From positions 2,399,501 through 2,463,500 of the forward strand of contig NZ_CP108581.1 in the NCBI RefSeq assembly GCF_036010665.1: a stretch of DNA of 64,000 bases, written 5' to 3'. Of this stretch, positions 50,832 through 60,151 are shown piece by piece (within the stretch, counting starts at the first letter, position 1; each line of letters begins with the position of its first letter). The translations under genes and the position numbers were made by a program. The notes beneath the pieces are model-generated. The model was given only the letters and a program-made list of their open reading frames with translations, ran no database searches and was not told where the DNA came from. This stretch comes from Microbispora sp. NBC_01189. Its GTDB lineage: Bacteria > Actinomycetota > Actinomycetes > Streptosporangiales > Streptosporangiaceae.

Positions 50832-52251
50832 ATGCTGTACAGTCCCCGCCGGCTGGAGGCCCTGTTCGGGGCCCCGCTGCACCTGCTCACCTACCAGCAG
50901 ATCGCCGACCTGGTCGGCAATCCCGACGCCCGCGAAGCCGAGGACCTGGACTACAAGGGTGACATTCCGCCCGGCGAGAGAGGCAATGACGACACCGCGG
51001 TCGACATCGCCACCTTCGCCAACCACATCGGCGGTCTGCTCGTCATCGGGATGGCCGACGTCGGCGACGTTCCCTCCAAGGCTCTGAACGTGTCGTTCAA
51101 AACCCTGCAGAGCAGGGTGCGCAACATCGTCGCCACGCGGGTGCACCCGATGCCCCGCTTCGCCATGCGCGAGGTTGCCGATCCCGCCGACCCCGGCAGG
51201 GGATTCCTGCTCATCGCGAATCCCGCCCAGCCCGCAGGCGCCGCACGCGGTCTCGCTGCCCGGGCAGAAGGAGAGCCCGTTGCGCTGGCCGCGCCGACAC
51301 GGTGCCGACAAGGTGTGGCTGAGCGAGTCGGAGATCGCCGCCGCCTACCGGCGGCGGCTGATGGCGGCCGACGATCAGGCCGCTCGGCTTCGCGAGGTGG
51401 AGCGGGAGGCGGTCTTGACCACCGCGACTACCAGCGCGCAAAGCCGGTGGCCGCTGCCGCTGCTGGTGGTCAGCCTCGCCCCAGACCTGCCCGGCGACCT
51501 CCTCCTGGACGCGGAGACGGTGCGTGCCTTCACCTCCCGCACCCGCCAGGAGATCGCCATGGTGGGAGGGCTGAGCTCGACGTTCGAGGAGACGAGCGTC
51601 GCGCATCGGCGGCTCATCGCCGAGGCCGGCGGCAACACCCGCATGGCGGTGCGTGCGCAGTTGTACACCGACGGAGCCGGAACGTTCGCGATGCACCCCA
51701 GCAGCGTCAACGTCGCCAACGCCCCCGCTCAGGAGGACGAGGCGGAGTCCTTCCGGGTGCGCGTGCTGGACGCCGAGGTCGTCGACCGGGTCGCCAGCGC
51801 GTTGCGCTACCTGGCCAGGCACGCTCGAGACCAGGCCGCAGTCCACGGGTCGGCGCTGCTACGGGTCATGCTCGTCTCCGACACCCACCTGCACCCGGAC
51901 GTGCAACCCTACGCCGTGCGCGAGGCCGCGCCCTACACCTTCCCCGGTTTCGAGCGCTACCGCGTCGCCCTGGACACCCCCGCCCAGGGTGGGGCCCGGC
52001 CGGTGGGCACCCGGTTCAGCCGCCTGGCCTACGGAGAATCCCACGCCCATCTCGACGACCTGGCCGATGACGGCCTGTCTTTGACCCGTGCGACGGCCCG
52101 GCTCGTCGACGATCTGTTTCAGACCTACGGCCTGCCGCAGAACCGGCAGATCCGCCAGGACGGCACCGTCAACGAACACGCCTGGGGCGAGCATTGGACA
52201 TCGATCAAGAGATGGGTCAGTGCGGCCGACATCCCCGTGGCGGCCGCATAG
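50832..52251 (+). pseudogene. AlbA_2/Schlafen-like domain protein, frameshifted
   Basis: Two frames make one protein. The first (ATG 50832; AGGAG upstream) has the AlbA_2 core: EDLDYKGDIPPGERG and VDIATFANHIGGLLVIGMAD, up to GRGFLLIAN near 51219. The second continues as PPSPQAPHAVSLPGQ, KVWLSESEIAAAYRRR and on to 52251. Removing one base near 51217-51219 restores FLLIA-IPPSPQAPHAV. Intact homologues are about 470 residues. AlbA_2 proteins bind nucleic acid/ATP and are often linked with defence or regulation. A sequencing error is the alternative. Confidence 0.7.
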
Positions 52252-52317
52252 GCCGCTCCATCGGCCCGCTATATTGCGCCATGCATGGACCGATCCCTTC
52301 CTCTCTCAGCCCTCGCC

Positions 52318-52740
52318 CTACCCCTGCGGCGGGGAGGTAGGGCCGCTCAAGGCCAGGCGGCGCTCGCGGCGCAGCTGCACCGTCCCGTACGGGGTCATGT
52401 TCGTGGTGAACAACGGGGTCAGGCCGCGCCAGTCTATGTCGGTGAGCACGTCGGCCCACTCCGGCTCGACGGCGGCGTCTTGAATCATCAGCGTGTTGAT
52501 GTAGCCGAGACCGCTCTGCAAGATCATGAGGCAGAGCATGGCCAGCTCCTGCTCTTCACGCCGGTTGGAAGCCAGCTCCCCGCGCTTGCCGAACCGGATG
52601 TAGTCGTTGACCCCGTTGTAGTTCTCCACCACGTTCAGCCCGGACTCGGTCTCATACTGAAGATCCCGGTCGGAGCGATTGGTCCTGGGCCGGTACCGTG
52701 CTTGGGCTTTCAGCAGGTCATGATCCCCATCCTGCGACAC
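52318..52740 (-). mobile_element. Tn3-family transposase C-terminal fragment
   Basis: 140 residues matching the end of TnpA: GLNVVENYNGVNDYIRFGKR, ELASNRREEQELAMLCLMIL, then DWRGLTPLFTTNMTPYGTVQ. The rest of the roughly 1000-residue transposase is missing and the N-terminal 25 residues look scrambled. It is the scar of a Tn3-type element that may have brought the ArsR/CDF metal genes. Confidence 0.9.
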
Positions 52741-52871
52741 AATCAGCGATTGGATAGGGCCAAGCGAGGCATGGACTCGTTCTCGGCAGCCCGCTGCGCT
52801 GGCGCCGGCTTCCTACCAAGCGCTCCTAAAGCTCTCCGAGTCTGATGGAGGAACATCCATCGCCGAGATTC
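52741..52871. other. junction between Tn3 fragment and integrase element
   Basis: No gene recognised. Short frames lack coding character. This is where the edge of the integrase-bearing element may lie. Confidence 0.3.
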
Positions 52872-52911
52872 CAGTCGCGGACCTGCGACATTCCGCGCAG
52901 ATCCGCGACTG
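52872..52911. repeat. 16-bp inverted repeat near integrase end
   Basis: CAGTCGCGGACCTGCG, eight-base loop, CGCAGATCCGCGACTG: 15 of 16 pairs. It lies 50 bases beyond the integrase stop, where terminators and attachment sites of actinobacterial integrative elements are found. Either role is possible. Confidence 0.65.
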
Positions 52912-52961
52912 CCATCAAAGCGAACCTTTCCGGCCTAACCGCAGCGAGTCAGCTTGAGCGT

Positions 52962-54557
52962 TCACTGGTTCCGGTGGGCACGCTGGCCAGCCGTCGTCTC
53001 CGCGCTGTTCCCCGACCCTTTGGCGCTCGTCGGGATGGTGATCAGGGCGGCGGTGGATTCGGCGGCGGCTTTAGCCACCTCCGGGAAAACGGTGGTGTAG
53101 GTGTCGCGGGTGAAGGTGGAGGAGACGTGGCCGAGGGTCTCCTGGACGACTTTCAGCTCCACGCCGGCGGCGAGCATGAGGGAGGCGGCGCCGTGGCGGA
53201 GGTCGTGCAGCCGAAGCGGCGGAAGGTCGGCTTCGTAGCACATCCAGGAGAACTGGTCGGTGACGTGCTGCGGGTGCAGCGGCCTACCGTACTCGTCGGT
53301 GAAGACGAATCCGCTGTCCGTCCAATCCTCGCCCGCTTTGAGGCGTTCTTTCGCCTGCCGCCTGCGATGCTCTTTCAGGATCGTGAGTGTCTCGGCGTCG
53401 AGGGCGATGACGCGGTCGCTGGCGTCGGTCTTCGGTTTGCCCTGGACCGGGGTCCAGCCGAGCTGGGTGATCTGCCAGTTCACCGCGATCGTTGCCGCGG
53501 TGAAGCTCACCTCCGGCCAGCGCAGCCCGACGGCCTCGCCCCGGCGGAGCCCCCGCAACGCGATCAGCCGGTACAACGCGTACAGCCGGTGGCGGCGCGC
53601 GTAGGCCAGGAACGCCGAGGTCTGTTCCGGTGTCCACACCATGACCGGCGAGGGCCGGGCCGTGCCGAGGTAGACCTGGATCACGTCCACGCTGCGCCCG
53701 CCGCGGCGCTCGTCTTCTGCGGCACGGTTGGTGGCGTGGTCGGCCCGCCAGCGGGCGACGCGTTCCTCGGTCCACACCAGCCCCTTCGGGCGGGTGGCCG
53801 CGGGGAGTTCGACCACGGCGGCGGGGTTGAAGTCGATCAGCCGGTCCTGCTTGATCGCCACGTTCAGCGCGTGGCGGAGGGTGGCGCGGATGCGGTGCAT
53901 CGTCGCGGGTCCGACCGGCCGCCGGTACTTCACCTTCGCCCGCTCCTCCGGGTCCCCACTCGTATAAGCGCTGGTGATGACGTCGTTGAACTCCTCGATC
54001 GCGTCGAACATCCCGCTGACGTCGCAGACCCGCAACCGGTCCAGGCGGATGTCCCCGAGGTAGGGGATGACGTAGAGCCGGATGTGCGTCTCGTACGACC
54101 GCCGGGTGGTCGGGTCGATCTTCTTCTTCCGCTTGAGGAACTCGCCCATCCACTCGGCGACGGTGACCACCCGGTCGAGGTCCTGGTGGGTGCGGACCTT
54201 GCGTCTCACCTCCTCGATCGACGGCAAGGCCCGGGTGTCCTTCAGGACCGACAGCATCAGCTCGCAGATCTTCCGCCGGGTGTGCGGGTCAGCGTCCAGG
54301 GCGAGCAGGCCGCGGGCGTGGTCGAGTTCGGCCTCGGCGTCCTCCAGCGTTGCGAACCCCTGACGCCGCAGCGGGCTACGCCGTCGCCCGTCGGCGTGCG
54401 GGGGGAGCTCAAGCTGGTAGGCCCACGTGCCGTGGGTGGAACTCCATCGCTCACCCCCGCCGCCGGAGCGGCGCAGCTTCGGGCACTTCTTCCCGAGTTG
54501 CTTGCCCGTGGCCGCGTCGCGGCAGCCGCAGGTTTTGTAGGTGGTGCCGTTCGCCAC
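52962..54557 (-). CDS. int: tyrosine recombinase/integrase
   Basis: 531 residues from a GTG with AAGGG upstream. N-terminal Cys-containing segment (YKTCGCRDAATGKQLGKKCP), SAM-like core-binding domain (about 125-260) and catalytic domain with Arg in ALRGLRRGEAVGLRW, HDLRHGAASL (HxxR), GHVSSTFTRDTY with the nucleophile Tyr. The size and pattern are those of integrases of actinomycete integrative conjugative elements. All catalytic residues are intact. It forms an operon with the excisionase seven bases upstream. Confidence 0.95.
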   Translation of the reverse strand: MANGTTYKTCGCRDAATGKQLGKKCPKLRRSGGGGERWSSTHGTWAYQLELPPHADGRRRSPLRRQGFATLEDAEAELDHARGLLALDADPHTRRKICELMLSVLKDTRALPSIEEVRRKVRTHQDLDRVVTVAEWMGEFLKRKKKIDPTTRRSYETHIRLYVIPYLGDIRLDRLRVCDVSGMFDAIEEFNDVITSAYTSGDPEERAKVKYRRPVGPATMHRIRATLRHALNVAIKQDRLIDFNPAAVVELPAATRPKGLVWTEERVARWRADHATNRAAEDERRGGRSVDVIQVYLGTARPSPVMVWTPEQTSAFLAYARRHRLYALYRLIALRGLRRGEAVGLRWPEVSFTAATIAVNWQITQLGWTPVQGKPKTDASDRVIALDAETLTILKEHRRRQAKERLKAGEDWTDSGFVFTDEYGRPLHPQHVTDQFSWMCYEADLPPLRLHDLRHGAASLMLAAGVELKVVQETLGHVSSTFTRDTYTTVFPEVAKAAAESTAALITIPTSAKGSGNSAETTAGQRAHRNQ

Positions 54558-54563
54558 CGTTGA

Positions 54564-54803
54564 TCACCCTTCCTCAATGTCGGGACGGCGTGTGCCGTCG
54601 TCGTGGTAGCCGAGCAACGCCCACACCTCCCGCGTCGGCACCAGGTAGCTGTGCCCGATCCGCAGCACCCGGCAGGGGAACTCGCCGTTCTTGGCCAGCA
54701 GGTAGGCCTTGGTCCGGCCGAACCCCAGCAGCCGCCCGGCGGTGACCACATCGATCACCGCCGGGAGGTCCCCCAGGTCGGCCGCCCGTGTGCGCCGTGT
54801 CAT
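54564..54803 (-). CDS. xis: excisionase/helix-turn-helix DNA-binding protein
   Basis: 79 residues from the ATG at 54803 (the frame extends further upstream without similarity). MerR-like winged HTH: VIDVVTAGRLLGFGRTKAYL and VLRIGHSYLVPTREVWALLG. Such proteins directly precede int in actinomycete integrative elements and control excision. GGCAGGCGATG context gives a weak ribosome site. Confidence 0.88.
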   Translation of the reverse strand: MTRRTRAADLGDLPAVIDVVTAGRLLGFGRTKAYLLAKNGEFPCRVLRIGHSYLVPTREVWALLGYHDDGTRRPDIEEG

Positions 54804-55035
54804 CGCCTGCCCCCGCACGGGCGCGGGCAGGCCGCCGAAGCGACGCGGCGTGGTGTCGTTGCCATGGCCCGGCCGACCCGCCACCCCCTGCCCCGCCGCC
54901 ACTGTGCGCGGACGTCGTGGGCCATCGGGGGACCGGTCGGCCGTGTCCGCCGGTATCGACGCCCACCTCTGCGCCGGGTGTCAAGCAATATCCGCTGGTC
55001 ACAAGCCCCGCGTCGCCGCCGGACCGGTCCCGTTC

Positions 55036-55923
55036 TCACCGACGCCCCCGATCGTCAGACCGTCCGGCCTCGGCCGGGTCGTTGAACGGTTTGTGAAAGA
55101 TCAGCAGGTCCTCGTGGGCGAGCGCGTGGATCGGCACCCCGCGCTCCCATGCCTTGCGCGCCTCGTGAAGCTGGAAGAACGACGCCCGGTTGATCACACG
55201 GCCGTCGTCGACCCCGCACAGCAGGCACACGATCCGATCGGTGAAGACCAGCCCCGCCTGCTCAGCCACGTGGAGGACCTGTCCGGGCAGGTCGACCAGT
55301 TCGCCCCGGACCCGGTACGGCCGCACCGTGATCGCGACCACACCACCCGATCGGAGAAGGGCCGTGGCGGCGGCCAGGATCTGGGCGAAGCCCTCCAGCA
55401 GGACCGGCAGGCTCTGATGGGCCAGGTTGGCTCGGTCGCGGGAGTAGTGGTGGTTCCACTTGCGGATCCCCGGCTCCCCGGTGTCACGGGTGGAGCGGAT
55501 ATGCCCGTGCGTGTAGGACCCGTACGGCGGGGAGGTGAGTATCAGCGCCGCCGTTCCCGCCAGGCCGGGCAGGAGGCGGGAGGCGTTCCGGGAGTCGCCG
55601 ATCACGACCTGGGCCGTTCCGGGTGCGCCGTTCCATCGGGCATGGGCGATGTTCTCGGCGGCGAGCGTGGCCCACTGCCCCTCGTACTCGATGCCGGCCG
55701 CGTGCCGGCCCTGGTGGATCGCCTCGACCAAGGTGGTGCCGATCCCGCACATCGGATCGACCACCAGCTCACCCGGCTCGGTGTAGGTGGCGATCACCTG
55801 GGCGGCGATGGCGGGCAGCATCTTGCCCGGATGCTTCATCGACTCGGGCAGGTAGCGGCCCCGCCGCTGCGTCCGCGAGGGCTGCTGCCCCGTCACCCAC
55901 ACCGATCCGACCGGCTCAGGCAT
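55036..55923 (-). CDS. DNA methyltransferase (N4/N6 type)
   Basis: 295 residues from the ATG at 55923. SAM motif VDPMCGIGTTLVEAIHQGRH and catalytic motif LILTSPPYGSYTHG (TSPPY), with the order of beta-class amino-methyltransferases or TRM11-like enzymes. No target-recognition domain or restriction gene is evident, so it may be an orphan methylase protecting or regulating the element. TGATG overlap with the upstream gene shows co-translation. Confidence 0.82.
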   Translation of the reverse strand: MPEPVGSVWVTGQQPSRTQRRGRYLPESMKHPGKMLPAIAAQVIATYTEPGELVVDPMCGIGTTLVEAIHQGRHAAGIEYEGQWATLAAENIAHARWNGAPGTAQVVIGDSRNASRLLPGLAGTAALILTSPPYGSYTHGHIRSTRDTGEPGIRKWNHHYSRDRANLAHQSLPVLLEGFAQILAAATALLRSGGVVAITVRPYRVRGELVDLPGQVLHVAEQAGLVFTDRIVCLLCGVDDGRVINRASFFQLHEARKAWERGVPIHALAHEDLLIFHKPFNDPAEAGRSDDRGRR

Positions 55924-56768
55924 CACGAGTGCTCCTCTCCACCCGGGCAAGAGCCGACGGAGACCGGCGATGTGAGGGGTTTGGTGAAGATCAGCACATC
56001 CGCGTGCGCCCGCAGCGCCGTGGGCACAAGCGGCGAAACAGCGCGCGTTCTCTCGGCGGCGATATGCGCCGGGAGCAGGGACAAGACGATCTGGCTTCTC
56101 CTGATCGGGCCGTGTACCGCGACAATGTGCTGCAGATAGACCAGCCCTGCCCGCTTCGCCTCGCGGATGAGGCCAGGCACCGGGTCGTGCGGGCGCCCCT
56201 CGATCAGGTGCAGGCCAGTGACGACTACCAGGTGCCCGCCGGGGGCGAGCAGAGCGGCGGGCTCGGCCATTGGGTTCTCGCGGGGAGACCCGTCGATCGA
56301 GGTCGTGGTGGGCTCCGCCTCGCAGGTCCGTCGGATGACGACGAGGGCTGCTTCACCGCGCCGGTGGGCCAGCGCCATGTAGGCGGCCTCTGCTCGGGCG
56401 ACCCGCACCTCGACCTTGTGCCGGTCGGCTATGTCGCGGCCGGAGATCGCCCGTGTCCAGATGACACCCGCCACAGCGGGGTCGACGACCACGGCCGAGA
56501 CTCGGCGGCCGAAGACCACCGCGTTGGCCACCACCATGTGATTGGCGGGGTGAACGTCGACGACCAGATCGCCGGCTCGACTGCAGGTGGTGATGAGTTG
56601 GCGAGCCAGCCGCCCGGTGATCGGCATGCAGCAGCCATAAGCGCAGGCGGCGGGCGACTGGCCCTCCGGAGCGGTCAGCCAGACGCTGAGGGGCAGATGC
56701 CGTACCGGCGAGAAGCGCTCCGAGGAGCTGCCGGACGATTCCGTACTGGAGTGCGGGGCTGTTGTCAC
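55923..56768 (-). CDS. methyltransferase-like protein lacking catalytic motif
   Basis: 281 residues from a GTG. Shares the outline of the downstream methyltransferase: a GDLVVDVHPANHMVVANAVV segment where the SAM motif is expected, LLAPGGHLVVVTGLHLIEGR and the same C-terminal HADVLIFTKPL ending (compare HEDLLIFHKPF). But there is no DPMCGxG and no TSPPY. It looks like a diverged duplicate that may serve as partner or specificity subunit. Confidence 0.65.
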   Translation of the reverse strand: MTTAPHSSTESSGSSSERFSPVRHLPLSVWLTAPEGQSPAACAYGCCMPITGRLARQLITTCSRAGDLVVDVHPANHMVVANAVVFGRRVSAVVVDPAVAGVIWTRAISGRDIADRHKVEVRVARAEAAYMALAHRRGEAALVVIRRTCEAEPTTTSIDGSPRENPMAEPAALLAPGGHLVVVTGLHLIEGRPHDPVPGLIREAKRAGLVYLQHIVAVHGPIRRSQIVLSLLPAHIAAERTRAVSPLVPTALRAHADVLIFTKPLTSPVSVGSCPGGEEHS

Positions 56769-57182
56769 GATGGTGTGGCCCGGTCACCCCGGCCACCTGA
56801 TCCCTGTCGCTTAACCATATACCTGCCGCCCGAGCCGCGTTGGGACAGCCTCAGGCGTAGGTGCCTACGGGGCGACGCTTGGCCGACGGCGTCAGGACAT
56901 CGGAGGCGAGGCCAGGGCTGAGAAGGGCGCGACGGTACGGGTAGTACGGGGGCTTGCCCGTACCGCCGCGCTGGCCTGCAACGCGTCAGACCGCGTGCGA
57001 GCAGGCCATATGGCGGCCCTGCTATGGGGGAAGGCAGAGACCGCGACCGCGCCGCCGTAGCTGGGGGTGCACAGGACGGCACGGAGCTAACCGAGAAATG
57101 TCACAAGGCAACTGCCGGATCCGTGGCGGTCCGCCGCCGGTAATGATCAGGAGGAACGTTCAGCGGGACGTCACATCCGTCC
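56769..57182. other. intergenic region, no gene seen
   Basis: About 410 bases between the methyltransferase pair and the HATPase fragment. Open frames here are low-complexity Arg/Pro/Ser and look like antisense noise. AGGAGG near 57150 on the plus strand leads into no convincing frame. Confidence 0.4.
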
Positions 57183-57452
57183 TCACGGGTCTTTGCCGGT
57201 AGCAGGATCCAGACATGAGACGGCGTACGCGGCCAGGCGGGTGCCTATCCGGAACCAGACCGCGTTCCCGACCTCATCGTCGTGGTGGAAGCCCCAGGCG
57301 TCGGCCATCGCGTTCACCATCCACAGGCCCCGGCCACCGGCCTCCTCCTCCGACAGATCCCGAACCGCTGAGCTGGTGGAATCGGCGCCTGCCACTCCGG
57401 ATTCTGCTGCAGAGGCGGCCGGGCACGGTGATGTCTTCCCTATGCCGCCCAC
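57183..57452 (-). pseudogene. anti-sigma-factor-like HATPase, C-terminal fragment
   Basis: 89 residues. Contains only the G1 end of a RsbW/SpoIIAB-like ATP-binding domain: EEEAGGRGLWMVNAMADAWG and GNAVWFRIGT. The N box (ELVTNA...) is missing, so it is not a full kinase. It begins nine bases after the stop of the fusion gene upstream. Likely a truncated remnant. Confidence 0.6.
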
Positions 57453-57460
57453 CGTGCCGA

Positions 57461-60151
57461 TCAGGCGGGCTGCATTCGAATCTGCCCCTCCGGTGACCTC
57501 TGCTGGGCGCGGAGGAACTCGGCGAGCATCGCAATGCGCCGGAGCGGGTTCAGGTCCGGGGGCGGGACCGGGCCGGGGCCGATCAGGGTGGCGACGGCCT
57601 CGCGAATCGAGGTGTGCAGGGGCGAATCCTGAACCACCTCGTCGTGAAGGAGCTCCCCGGCCCGCTCAACCGTCACGCGATGGTGGTTACGCTCCAACTG
57701 CCAACCGCCGGTGGCCGTCACCGGGTCCAGATGGGCGGTGAACTGCGTCCGCCCGGCGTGCACGGTGATGTGCCGGTGGCGGTCGTCGGCGGGGCGTAGG
57801 CCGCGCTGCCACAGGCCCGGCCGGTCCAGCCCGGTACGCGGGGTGCTGCCGAGCACGACGGTAGGGCTGGTGATGCTCGACGTCAGCTCCACCCGCAGGT
57901 GCATGTCTGCGACAGCGACACTGGCACGTTCAGTGAGCGCGGACACGAACAGGCGGCTGTCGTAGGTAGCCCACAGCTCCCCCTGCTGCGGGGGCGTGGC
58001 GAGATAGGCGGCCAGGCCCTCAGCGGGGAGGAGGCGGCGCAGGACCGCGAGCATGTGCAGCCACTCATAGCCGAGGACGCCGTAGAAGCGGTCCACGTAC
58101 CGCCCTTGAGCGATGTCGGCGGTGCGGTCCTTGGTGAAGACGATCCCAACGTAGTCGATCGGGGAGTTGGGCTCGAAACTGAAGATGAGGCCGTTCAGGA
58201 TGTCCAGAACGCGGGCGTGCCGGTACTGGTCGGTGACCACCACCCTGGCGTTGCGGTGGCTGGAGAGCAAGGCGGCGAAAGCGTCGATCTCGTGGCCCTG
58301 GCAGGCGGGCTTCTCCAGCAGGACGCGAGCGTCGGGGGCCTGGCTGAGTATGGAGCGCAAGACCGGGAGATGGTCGGACGTGGGGCAACAGACCGACCAC
58401 AGACCGATGCCGGAGGCGACCGCGCTGGGCAGTTCGGTGACGCCGTGCGGAAAGCTCCGGTAGTCCTTCGGCAGGTCTTGATGCTTGGGGTCGAGGATCG
58501 TCAGCGCGGCACCCTCCGGAGCGAGAATCTCGGCGTGCAGCCGCCCGGCGGCGCCGTACCCGACCACGCAGGCGGAGACTCCAGCGAGCGGGTGAGCCGC
58601 GGCCGGGCGTGAAGCCTGGGTCGTGGCGAGGTAGGTGTCGTAGTAGGCGTCGTACAGCCCGGCCTCACGGACGATCGTGTCGACGAGGTCGGTGTGCACT
58701 CCGGGTGGCAACCGGTCGGCCTGCTCGCATAGCGCGATGGCGGCGATCAGAGTCCCGGCCCGGTATGCGTCGTAGCCCTGGTTGGGGATGGCATCGGCCT
58801 CGAAGAGGTTGAGGGATCGGCCGTCCCCCAGAAGGGTGACGCAGCTGCCGGAGTCCAGGCGGTACCGGCGGCCAATACCCGGAATCTCTTCAGGCCGGTA
58901 CTGCGGGTTGGCGAGGATGCTGAAGTCCCGGGTGGCGAACGGGGCGAGAAAGGCGCCATCCGGCAACAGCCCCAAGTCGTCCACGCCGAGGGCGTCCTCG
59001 CCTGTGGTGCCGACGATGAGGAACGGCCGACTCGTACGTAGTGCCTCGGCAGCGGTCCGGTAGGTACGGTGGCCGGTCTCGGCGGCGGCGATGAGCGCAA
59101 GCGGATCTGAGTCGACGACGTGGATCTGGCAGCCCTGTGCCCGCAGCGCCTGAGCCAGGCGGGACCCCAGTGCCCCGTACCCGATCACCACCACCGGCCG
59201 TCCCGTCACCTTGATTCCGGGCAGAAGTGCCCGCAGCCGGCGCAGGCAGGAGTCGGCGATCTCCGGGTAGCCGAGGCTGGTCTTCAGCTCGGACCGGGCC
59301 ATGTTGAGCACCGGGACACCCACCTCCGCGGAGACAATCCTCTTGAGGCCGGAGACGGTCAACTCCAGCGCGGCGTCGATCCGCCGGGGCGCATCGGCGC
59401 GGCCGTACCCCTGGGCGAGGAGCCCACCGTCGTCGATGACCAGCACGCGTCGGCCTTCGGCACGGGCGGCGTCGATGAATACGTCCACCTCGGCCAGGGC
59501 GCAAGCCAGCTCGTCGGCGTGGGTGTCGGGTGCGTTGACAGCGGTGTTGTCCAGCACCCCGCTGGCGCACCCGCGGGCGAGCAGTGTGGCGTGGACGCGG
59601 TCGCGGTTGTAGGTGCGGTCGCCCTTGGCCAGCGCGTAGATCCACCTGGCGGGCACCCCGGCCCGCTCCAGCGCCAGGAGGAAGCCGAGGGTGTTCTCGA
59701 CGTAGTGGTCACGAAAGATGACCGCCCACCCCGACAGTGCCGGAGAGGGCACGGCGTAGCGGGAAAGCAGGGGCATGGAGGCGACAATCTGGTCCAGTTC
59801 TGCCTGGCTGAATCGACGAAGTCTTGGGGCCAGCTGCCCGGCGAGCCGCCGGGCGACGTCGGCTCCACCCGGGTGGGGATCAAGCAGGATCTCCAGGGAC
59901 GGCTCGGCCGGCATGACGTGGCTCAGTGTGTCCGGCCGTTCAGGGGTCGAGCGGCGCCAGCGTAGGGTGACTCCGCCACGGCCGTCCGGGAAGGTGAGGA
60001 CCAGGCCGTGCGGGTCGAGGGCCGCGACCGTCAGGCCCTGGGACGCGGCGAAGCGGGTGACTTCGGCCTGCAGGTCGGCGGGGTGGATCGGGCCGTGCAG
60101 CACCTGCCATTCGGGAGCGGATCGCGGGTACGGGACGAGATCCGTGATCAT
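57461..60151 (-). CDS. SAH-hydrolase-like domain fused to Gfo/Idh/MocA-like oxidoreductase
   Basis: 896 residues; AAGGAG before the ATG, which overlaps the previous gene (ATGA). Residues about 130-500 resemble S-adenosylhomocysteine hydrolase: a substrate-side region with LAKGDRTYNRDRVHATLLA, then an NAD-binding Rossmann fold (VVVIGYGALGSRLAQALRAQ, VGTTGEDALGVDDLGLLPDG). Residues about 525-830 are a second Rossmann domain of Gfo/Idh/MocA type (ACVVGYGAAGRLHAEILAPE, then VLLEKPACQGHEIDAFAALL with the conserved EKP). The first 130 residues are unassigned. I know of no standard enzyme with this combination. It could oxidise and reduce a sugar or nucleoside intermediate in two steps on one chain. 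Confidence 0.75.
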   Translation of the reverse strand: MITDLVPYPRSAPEWQVLHGPIHPADLQAEVTRFAASQGLTVAALDPHGLVLTFPDGRGGVTLRWRRSTPERPDTLSHVMPAEPSLEILLDPHPGGADVARRLAGQLAPRLRRFSQAELDQIVASMPLLSRYAVPSPALSGWAVIFRDHYVENTLGFLLALERAGVPARWIYALAKGDRTYNRDRVHATLLARGCASGVLDNTAVNAPDTHADELACALAEVDVFIDAARAEGRRVLVIDDGGLLAQGYGRADAPRRIDAALELTVSGLKRIVSAEVGVPVLNMARSELKTSLGYPEIADSCLRRLRALLPGIKVTGRPVVVIGYGALGSRLAQALRAQGCQIHVVDSDPLALIAAAETGHRTYRTAAEALRTSRPFLIVGTTGEDALGVDDLGLLPDGAFLAPFATRDFSILANPQYRPEEIPGIGRRYRLDSGSCVTLLGDGRSLNLFEADAIPNQGYDAYRAGTLIAAIALCEQADRLPPGVHTDLVDTIVREAGLYDAYYDTYLATTQASRPAAAHPLAGVSACVVGYGAAGRLHAEILAPEGAALTILDPKHQDLPKDYRSFPHGVTELPSAVASGIGLWSVCCPTSDHLPVLRSILSQAPDARVLLEKPACQGHEIDAFAALLSSHRNARVVVTDQYRHARVLDILNGLIFSFEPNSPIDYVGIVFTKDRTADIAQGRYVDRFYGVLGYEWLHMLAVLRRLLPAEGLAAYLATPPQQGELWATYDSRLFVSALTERASVAVADMHLRVELTSSITSPTVVLGSTPRTGLDRPGLWQRGLRPADDRHRHITVHAGRTQFTAHLDPVTATGGWQLERNHHRVTVERAGELLHDEVVQDSPLHTSIREAVATLIGPGPVPPPDLNPLRRIAMLAEFLRAQQRSPEGQIRMQPA

